A model generated the notes under the pieces. That model was not told the origin of the DNA, ran no database searches, and was given only the letters and a program-made list of their open reading frames with translations. A stretch of DNA of 11,262 bases, taken from NCBI GenBank assembly GCA_021827445.1, contig JAKAVW010000009.1:1-11262 (forward strand), in the 5' to 3' direction. The position numbers were made by a program, and so were the translations under genes. Positions 6,204-11,262 of the stretch are shown here, one piece after another. How positions within the stretch are numbered: position 1 is the stretch's first letter; the number at the start of each line of letters is the position of its first letter. The stretch comes from Pseudomonadota bacterium (lineage in GTDB: Bacteria > Pseudomonadota > Gammaproteobacteria > Acidithiobacillales > Acidithiobacillaceae).

Positions 6204-8986
6204 GAAACTTCCTGGCGCACGAGGCGGATAATGTCGAGAATTTCCGGTTTGCAGGAGCCACATTCGCCGCCCGCTCCGCAGGTCTGGGCGATCTGGTCGA
6301 GGGTAACCGCGCCCGCTTCAATGTGTTGCCGCAGGGTACGTTCATCGATTCCGGTGCAGGCGCAAACACCTCGCGAGCGCACCCACGCGCCCATGTCGGT
6401 AGGGACTTTGGGGGCGAAGAGGGCATGCCGGTAAGAGTGCACGTTGGTGGCGCTCAACAGGAGTTCGCGCAGCCAGTCGCGGGTGGCATCCTCCCCGAAG
6501 AGGCGGGCGGCGTAAAGCTGGTTGCCGTGAATGCAAAGGCGTTTGCGCACGCCCCGGCGGCCATCGTCATAATCGAGAATGTCGATGCCATCCATACCCA
6601 GCGCCCGATCCCAGGCGTGGATATCGCTGGCCGCCGGGGCCTGCTTAGCGGCGAGGCGCAGGATAAAGCCCTCACGCTCGCCCTGACGGATGCGGCTGAG
6701 GCTCGCATAAGGAAATTGTCGGGCAATGCGCTGGGCGGCGTGAAAATGAGCGTCCTCATCCTGCAAGTGCAAGATCGTACCCTGCCAGGGGAAAGTCACC
6801 GACTCCACCCGCACTGCGGTGTGTTTGAACTCCGGTTCACCGGAAACTGGATCAATGGCGGCAAGGGTCAGTTGATTGCAGAGGGCGGCGGGGGCATAGC
6901 GGCGACCGAAGTGCATGGGGGCGAAGACCAGCCCGGGTTGCAGGTCGGCGTTAATGCGCACCCGCAGGATGTTGTTGCCGCGACGGCTGCTGACTTTGGC
7001 CAGAACATCGCTGTCAAGGTTCAGGCGTTGGGCATCGCCTGGGTGTATTTCGAGAAAGGCTTCTTCGTCGGTGGTGAAGAGGACGGCCACCTTGCCGGTG
7101 CGACTCATGCTGTGCCACTGGTCGCGCAGACGGCCCGTGGTCAGGCGCAGGGGATAACGGGCATCGATTTCTTCGGCGACGCCGAGATATTCCGGGCTGC
7201 GGAAACGGGCGCGACCGCTGAGGGTCGGGAAAACGCCGTCGGCGTAGAGCCTCACCTGCCCCGCTTGTGCCCCCTGCGGATAGGGCCATTGCTGCGGCCC
7301 CTGTTCGTCCAGCACGGTGAAATCAAGGCCGGTGATGTCCAGATCGCGGCCACGGGTGCACTCCCGGTACTCCAGAAAGATGCTGGCGGAGTCGGCAAAA
7401 TCGAACATGCGCTGCGCCCGCGCCGCCCATGAGGCATCTTTCGTACTCGGCAGGGGGTGGTCGAGGGCATCCAGCGCAACACCCAGGGCAAAGGCAAAAT
7501 TGCGGAAGATGACCCAGTCCGGCAGGGCGCTGCCCGGTGCGGGCACGGCCGCCTGCAGGTGGGTAATGCGGCGTTCGGAGTTGGTGATGACCGCCTCGCG
7601 CTCGCCCCAACTCGCGGCGGCGAGCAGGATATCGGCATAGGCGGCGGTTTCGGTGTCGAGATAGCTGTCCTGCAAGATGACAAGGCGGGATTTTTCGAGC
7701 GCACGCTGTACTTGTGTCTGATCGGGCATGGACAGCACCGGGTTGGTGCAGGTGATCCAGATAGTCTCAATTTCGCCGCGTTCCAGCGCCTGAAAAAGGG
7801 GCACTGCCGTGTAGCCCGGCTGCGGATGCAGTCGCTCCACGCCCCAGAGGGCGGCGATTTCCGCACGGTGTTCCGGGTTGACCACTTCGCGATGGCCGGG
7901 GAGGAGGGTGGGCATACTGCCGGTCTCGCGCCCGCCCATGGCATTGGGTTGGCCGGTCAGACTGAAGGGGCCAGCGCCCGGTCGGCCGATCTGTCCGGTG
8001 GCCAGATGCAGGTTGATGAGGGCGACGTTTTTATCGGTGCCGTGGCTGGATTGATTGAGCCCCTGACACCAGAGGGAGAGGGCGGCCGGGACCTGCCCGA
8101 AAGTCAGTGCCGCGGCGCGCAGGTCGGCGACGGGGATGGCGCAGGTTTCTGCCACCCACTGCGGGGTGTAGTTTTGCACCCGCGCCTTGAGTTCCTCCCA
8201 GCCCTCGGTGTGCGCCTCGATGAAGGCGCGGTTGACGAGTCCTTCCCAGATCAAAATATGCAGCATGCCGTGAAAGAGGGCGACATCGGTGCCTGGCAGA
8301 ATGGGCAGAAAAATATCGGCAATGGCCGCCGTCGGCGTGCGCCGCGGGTCGGCGACAATAATCTGCAGTTTCGGGCGGCGCAGTTTGGCGGCTTCGATTC
8401 GGCGAAACAGAATCGGGTGGGCGTAGGCGACATTGGCGCCAACGATAAACAGGCAATCGGCGCTGTCGAGGTCTTCATAACTGCAGGGCACTGAGTCCAT
8501 GCCGAGGCTGGATTTGTAGCCCGTCACCGCCGAAGCCATGCACAGCCGTGAATTGGTATCAATATGGTTGGTGCCGATAAAGCCCTTGGCCAGCTTGTTG
8601 ACGAGGTAATAATCCTCCGTCGGCAATTGCCCGGAGACATAAAAGGCGACGGCCTGCGGACCCTGGGTATGGATAATATCCGCCCAGGCCTGCGCCATCT
8701 GTGTCAGCGCCTGCGGCCAGTTCATGGGCGACCAGTCCTCGCTGCCGCGCTGGCGTTGCAGCGGTTCACGGGCACGGTCTTCGCCTGTACTGCTCAGATG
8801 CAAGGTGCTGCCCTTGCTGCACAGTTGCCCAAAATTGGCAGGGTGAGCCGGGTCGCCATGCACGCCGATAATCTGCTGGCCGTCATGCTCGATGATGACC
8901 CCGCAGCCGGTCCCGCAGTAGGGGCAGACCGACTTGCTCTCCAGACGGCGCGGGGACTGCATGGGCTGCGGACGTATCAGGGTCAC
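6200..8986 (-). CDS. nasA: Assimilatory nitrate reductase, molybdenum catalytic subunit with C-terminal [2Fe-2S] domain
   Basis: This cytoplasmic molybdopterin enzyme reduces nitrate to nitrite. The product has 928 residues. The N-terminal [4Fe-4S] site is C21, C24 and C28 (CPYCGTGC) and C56 (LCSKG). The molybdenum ligand is expected to be C149 in NSRLCMASAV. The MGD-binding core runs to about 700, with GQIGRPGAGPFSLTGQPNAMG near 340 and the C-terminal MopterinDB segment starting near RLTTGRLRDQWHSMSR. A BFD-like [2Fe-2S] domain closes the protein: C875-x-C877, then C909-x2-C912, with an extra C903. The fusion places it with Klebsiella-type NasA rather than periplasmic NapA; no twin-arginine signal is present. 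The GTG start overlaps the nirD stop as GTGA; an ATG at codon 9 is an alternative without a ribosome site. No separate NADH-oxidising NasB/NasC subunit is seen here. Confidence 0.95.
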   Translation of the reverse strand: MTLIRPQPMQSPRRLESKSVCPYCGTGCGVIIEHDGQQIIGVHGDPAHPANFGQLCSKGSTLHLSSTGEDRAREPLQRQRGSEDWSPMNWPQALTQMAQAWADIIHTQGPQAVAFYVSGQLPTEDYYLVNKLAKGFIGTNHIDTNSRLCMASAVTGYKSSLGMDSVPCSYEDLDSADCLFIVGANVAYAHPILFRRIEAAKLRRPKLQIIVADPRRTPTAAIADIFLPILPGTDVALFHGMLHILIWEGLVNRAFIEAHTEGWEELKARVQNYTPQWVAETCAIPVADLRAAALTFGQVPAALSLWCQGLNQSSHGTDKNVALINLHLATGQIGRPGAGPFSLTGQPNAMGGRETGSMPTLLPGHREVVNPEHRAEIAALWGVERLHPQPGYTAVPLFQALERGEIETIWITCTNPVLSMPDQTQVQRALEKSRLVILQDSYLDTETAAYADILLAAASWGEREAVITNSERRITHLQAAVPAPGSALPDWVIFRNFAFALGVALDALDHPLPSTKDASWAARAQRMFDFADSASIFLEYRECTRGRDLDITGLDFTVLDEQGPQQWPYPQGAQAGQVRLYADGVFPTLSGRARFRSPEYLGVAEEIDARYPLRLTTGRLRDQWHSMSRTGKVAVLFTTDEEAFLEIHPGDAQRLNLDSDVLAKVSSRRGNNILRVRINADLQPGLVFAPMHFGRRYAPAALCNQLTLAAIDPVSGEPEFKHTAVRVESVTFPWQGTILHLQDEDAHFHAAQRIARQFPYASLSRIRQGEREGFILRLAAKQAPAASDIHAWDRALGMDGIDILDYDDGRRGVRKRLCIHGNQLYAARLFGEDATRDWLRELLLSATNVHSYRHALFAPKVPTDMGAWVRSRGVCACTGIDERTLRQHIEAGAVTLDQIAQTCGAGGECGSCKPEILDIIRLVRQEVS

Positions 8987-9303
8987 TGCGCCGCCTTTTC
9001 CAGGCCAAGCCAGACCTGTTGCTCTTCGATCCGCACCGGGAAAGTTTTGACGCAGCCGTGATCGGGCGCCATGGCTTCGCCTTTCTCCAGATCGATCTGC
9101 CAGTTATGCAGCGGACAGAACACGGTTTTGCCGGAGACGAAACCCTCCGACAATGGTCCGCCGCGATGGGGACAGCGATTACTGACGGCAAACACCTCAT
9201 CGTTTTCATTGCGCAAAAGGGCAATCTGCCCCTGTGGCGTCTCCACATAACGGCCCCCGAGGGCGGGAATTTCCTCAATGTTGCCCAGTGCCAACCATTC
9301 CAT
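8983..9303 (-). CDS. nirD: Nitrite reductase small subunit, Rieske-type
   Basis: NirD is the small partner of the cytoplasmic NADH-dependent siroheme nitrite reductase. The product has 106 residues, normal for NirD, and forms a single Rieske fold. Unlike some enteric NirD proteins that have lost them, it keeps all four cluster ligands: C44 and H46 in CPHRGGPL, and C63 and H66 in CPLHNW. It probably carries a real [2Fe-2S] cluster and could pass electrons. The ATG at 9303 has GAGGAG six bases upstream, beginning right at the nirB stop. nirB ends ten bases upstream and nasA overlaps the end of this gene. A stand-alone Rieske ferredoxin would look alike, but the position after nirB settles the call. 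Confidence 0.95.
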   Translation of the reverse strand: MEWLALGNIEEIPALGGRYVETPQGQIALLRNENDEVFAVSNRCPHRGGPLSEGFVSGKTVFCPLHNWQIDLEKGEAMAPDHGCVKTFPVRIEEQQVWLGLEKAAQ

Positions 9304-9313
9304 CAGGATCTCC

Positions 9314-11257
9314 TCAAGCGGGGATGCGGCGCAGAGGCGCGGCGTGAATATTCAGGCGGCCGGAAATCGCCTCCGCCCAGGGGTCCTTTTCCTGTGACAG
9401 AGCGAAATCCATGCGCGCGGCGAGTTGTCGACGGGATTCCAGGTCTTCCACGACGACCGCCTTGATATGGTCCAGACCCACCCGTTCCACCCAGGGGGCG
9501 GTGCGCTCCAGATATTGGGCATCCTCCCGATACATCTGTAGGAAGGCTTTGGCCACTTCCAACACTTCCTCGTGGGTTTTCACCTTGCAGAGGAGATCAG
9601 CCGCGCGTACCTTCATGCCGCCATTGCCGCCCACGTACAGTTCCCAGCCGGAATCCACGCCGATAATGCCGAAATCCTTGATGGTGCTCTCGGCGCAATT
9701 GCGCGGACAGCCAGAGACGGCGAGTTTGACCTTGTGGGGCGCCCACATGCGCTCCAGTCCTCGTTCCAGCGCAATGGCCAGGCGGGTGCTGTCCTGCACG
9801 CCGAAGCGACAGAAGTCGGTGCCGACACAAGATTTGACGGTCCGCAGTGCCTTGCCATAAGCGTGTCCCGAGGGCATGTCCAGCTCCGCCCAGATCTGCG
9901 GTAGATCCTCTTTTTTCACCCCCAGCAGGTCCAGACGCTGACCACCAGTGAACTTCACCATGGGTACGTTATGGCGTTCTGCCACCTCGGCGATGCGTTT
10001 CAGTGCCGCCGGACTGGTCACCCCGCCGTAAATGCGTGGAACGACCGAATAGGTGCCATCGCGTTGGATATTGGCGTGAGCGCGCTCGTTGATAAAGCGG
10101 GACTGGGCATCGTCGAGCCCTTCCGCCGGCCAGGCCGTGCGCACGTAATAGTTGATCGCCGGACGACAGGTGGCACAGCCACCGGGGTGTCGCCAGTCCA
10201 GATACGCCAAGGTCTGACGCACAGAGAGCAACTTTTCTGCGAGGATGGCGTCGCGGACTTCCTGATGACTGAGGTCGGTACAGCCGCAAAGTGCCTTTTT
10301 CTTCGGGGTGCTGTCATAAAAGCCACCGAGGGTGCTGGCCAGCAACTGCTCCACCAGTCCGGTGCAGGAGCCACAGGACGCGCTGGCCTTGGTGCATTTG
10401 CGCACTTCTTCCAGGGTGAACAGTCCCTGTTCGCGGATGGCCTTGACGATGCTGCCCTTGGCTATGCCATTACAACCGCAAATCTCGGTGCCATCGGCCA
10501 GCCGCGAGGCTTGATTTTCGCCGGCATGGCCAGAGTCTCCCAGATGGGTTTCGCCGAAAACAATATTGTCGCGGAACGCCGAGACATCGGTGCCGTCGCG
10601 CATGAGCTGAAAGAGCCAGGGGCCGATGCTGGTGTCGCCATAAAGCAGACCACCGACCACCTTGTTGTCCCGCAGGATAACTTTTTTGTAGATACCCTGA
10701 CTGCTGTCGAGCAAGGTGACCTCCTCGCAATGGTCTCCGCCCATGAAGTCTCCGGCGGAAAACAGCTCAATCCCGGTGACCTTGAGTTTGGTGCTGGTGA
10801 CCGAGCCCTGATAGCGCATCCGTCCGTACTCGGCCAGATGATTGGCCGCCACCTTGGCCTGCTCAAAGAGGGGCGCGACCAAGCCATACGTCTGCCCGCG
10901 ATGCTGTACGCATTCGCCGACGGCATAAATGCGCGGGTCATAGGTTTGCAGGGTATCATCGACCAGAATGCCGGCTTCGCACTGCAACCCGGCCGCCTGG
11001 GCAATCTCGATGCGCGGTTTGATGCCGATGGTCATCACCAGCACGTCCGCCGGAATTTCGCTGCCGTCGGTAAAGCGCAGGCCGATGACATGCGTGTCGC
11101 CGAGCACCGCCGCACTTTCCTTGCCAAGCAGGAAACGCACCCCGCGCACCTCCATGGCGGTCTGCAATAGCTTGCCGCCGCGCGCATCCAGTTGCTTATC
11201 CAGCGGCCAGGCGCGACGATGCACCACCGTCACTCCCATGCCCCGCGCCCGCAGTCC
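9314..11257 (-). CDS. nirB: Nitrite reductase large subunit, 5' part missing at window edge
   Basis: NirB takes electrons from NADH through FAD and iron-sulfur centres to a siroheme-[4Fe-4S] site and reduces nitrite to ammonium by six electrons. The readable part, counted from the ATG at 11239, holds the rest of the NAD-binding domain (GMGVTVVHR at the start, YAVGEC near 105-110). Two BFD-like [2Fe-2S] modules follow: C254/C256/C289/C292 and C318/C320/C355/C358. The ferredoxin-like half domain lies at about 395-460, and the siroheme/[4Fe-4S] ligands are C471-x5-C477 and C511-x3-C515 (SGCPRNC). NirB is usually about 800 residues or more, so some 150 N-terminal residues with the FAD-binding start are missing. 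The ATG at 11239 is internal: the codons before it (G-L-R-A-R-G) still fit the family. An in-frame TAG stands at 11258-11260, so either the gene is interrupted or the last bases of the window are wrong. Confidence 0.93.
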   Translation of the reverse strand, partial: GLRARGMGVTVVHRRAWPLDKQLDARGGKLLQTAMEVRGVRFLLGKESAAVLGDTHVIGLRFTDGSEIPADVLVMTIGIKPRIEIAQAAGLQCEAGILVDDTLQTYDPRIYAVGECVQHRGQTYGLVAPLFEQAKVAANHLAEYGRMRYQGSVTSTKLKVTGIELFSAGDFMGGDHCEEVTLLDSSQGIYKKVILRDNKVVGGLLYGDTSIGPWLFQLMRDGTDVSAFRDNIVFGETHLGDSGHAGENQASRLADGTEICGCNGIAKGSIVKAIREQGLFTLEEVRKCTKASASCGSCTGLVEQLLASTLGGFYDSTPKKKALCGCTDLSHQEVRDAILAEKLLSVRQTLAYLDWRHPGGCATCRPAINYYVRTAWPAEGLDDAQSRFINERAHANIQRDGTYSVVPRIYGGVTSPAALKRIAEVAERHNVPMVKFTGGQRLDLLGVKKEDLPQIWAELDMPSGHAYGKALRTVKSCVGTDFCRFGVQDSTRLAIALERGLERMWAPHKVKLAVSGCPRNCAESTIKDFGIIGVDSGWELYVGGNGGMKVRAADLLCKVKTHEEVLEVAKAFLQMYREDAQYLERTAPWVERVGLDHIKAVVVEDLESRRQLAARMDFALSQEKDPWAEAISGRLNIHAAPLRRIPA

Positions 11258-11262
11258 CTAGG

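Noticed and set aside
6323..8494. Long plus-strand open frames opposite nasA
   Set aside because: They are shadows of the high-GC nasA gene: no known motifs, no ribosome sites, and the minus-strand frame has all family residues.
9971..11170. Plus-strand open frame of 399 codons opposite nirB
   Set aside because: It is antisense to the intact iron-sulfur and NAD-binding motifs of nirB and shows no recognisable domain.
11237..11239. ATG at 11239 as the real start of nirB
   Set aside because: It falls inside the NAD-binding helix of the family, leaves out the FAD-binding N-terminus and has no ribosome site; the family pattern continues through the codons upstream of it.

Overview
The window looks like a piece of a moderately high-GC proteobacterial chromosome. 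The protein families and the nitrate-assimilation gene order would fit an Acidithiobacillus-type or related autotrophic proteobacterium, but that placement is an impression from the sequence, not a database result. No tRNA, rRNA, CRISPR, insertion sequence or phage gene was seen.

Left part (1-3428). The 3' half of parC (topoisomerase IV subunit A) enters from the left edge on the plus strand. After a 197-base spacer comes a small two-helix membrane protein that looks like an M48 metalloprotease whose zinc ligands have been lost. The spacer carries an ordered array of GGTGC/GCAC half-sites of NtrC type and a candidate sigma-54 promoter. Converging on that gene is a secreted lytic transglycosylase (minus strand, TTG start). 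A pirin-family cupin protein is divergent from the transglycosylase.

Right part (3429-11262). This is one compact minus-strand operon for assimilatory nitrate and nitrite reduction, read from the right edge leftwards: nirB (5' end outside the window) - nirD - nasA - trpD2/ybiB-like - cobA - cbiX - nasT. Gaps are 14 nt or less, and three junctions are stop/start overlaps or nearly so. NasA reduces nitrate to nitrite and NirBD reduces nitrite to ammonium. CobA and CbiX help make the siroheme that NirB needs. NasT is an ANTAR-type RNA-binding antiterminator expected to switch the operon on. The role of the TrpD2/YbiB-like protein in this setting is unknown.

What stands out: the enhancer-like array with the sigma-54-like promoter in front of the dead-protease gene; the protease relic itself; the non-phosphorylatable receiver of NasT with no NasS partner in view; the YbiB-like gene inside a nitrate operon; the absence of a precorrin-2 dehydrogenase from an otherwise complete siroheme route; and an in-frame TAG in nirB, 2-5 bases from the right edge, where the family normally reads through.
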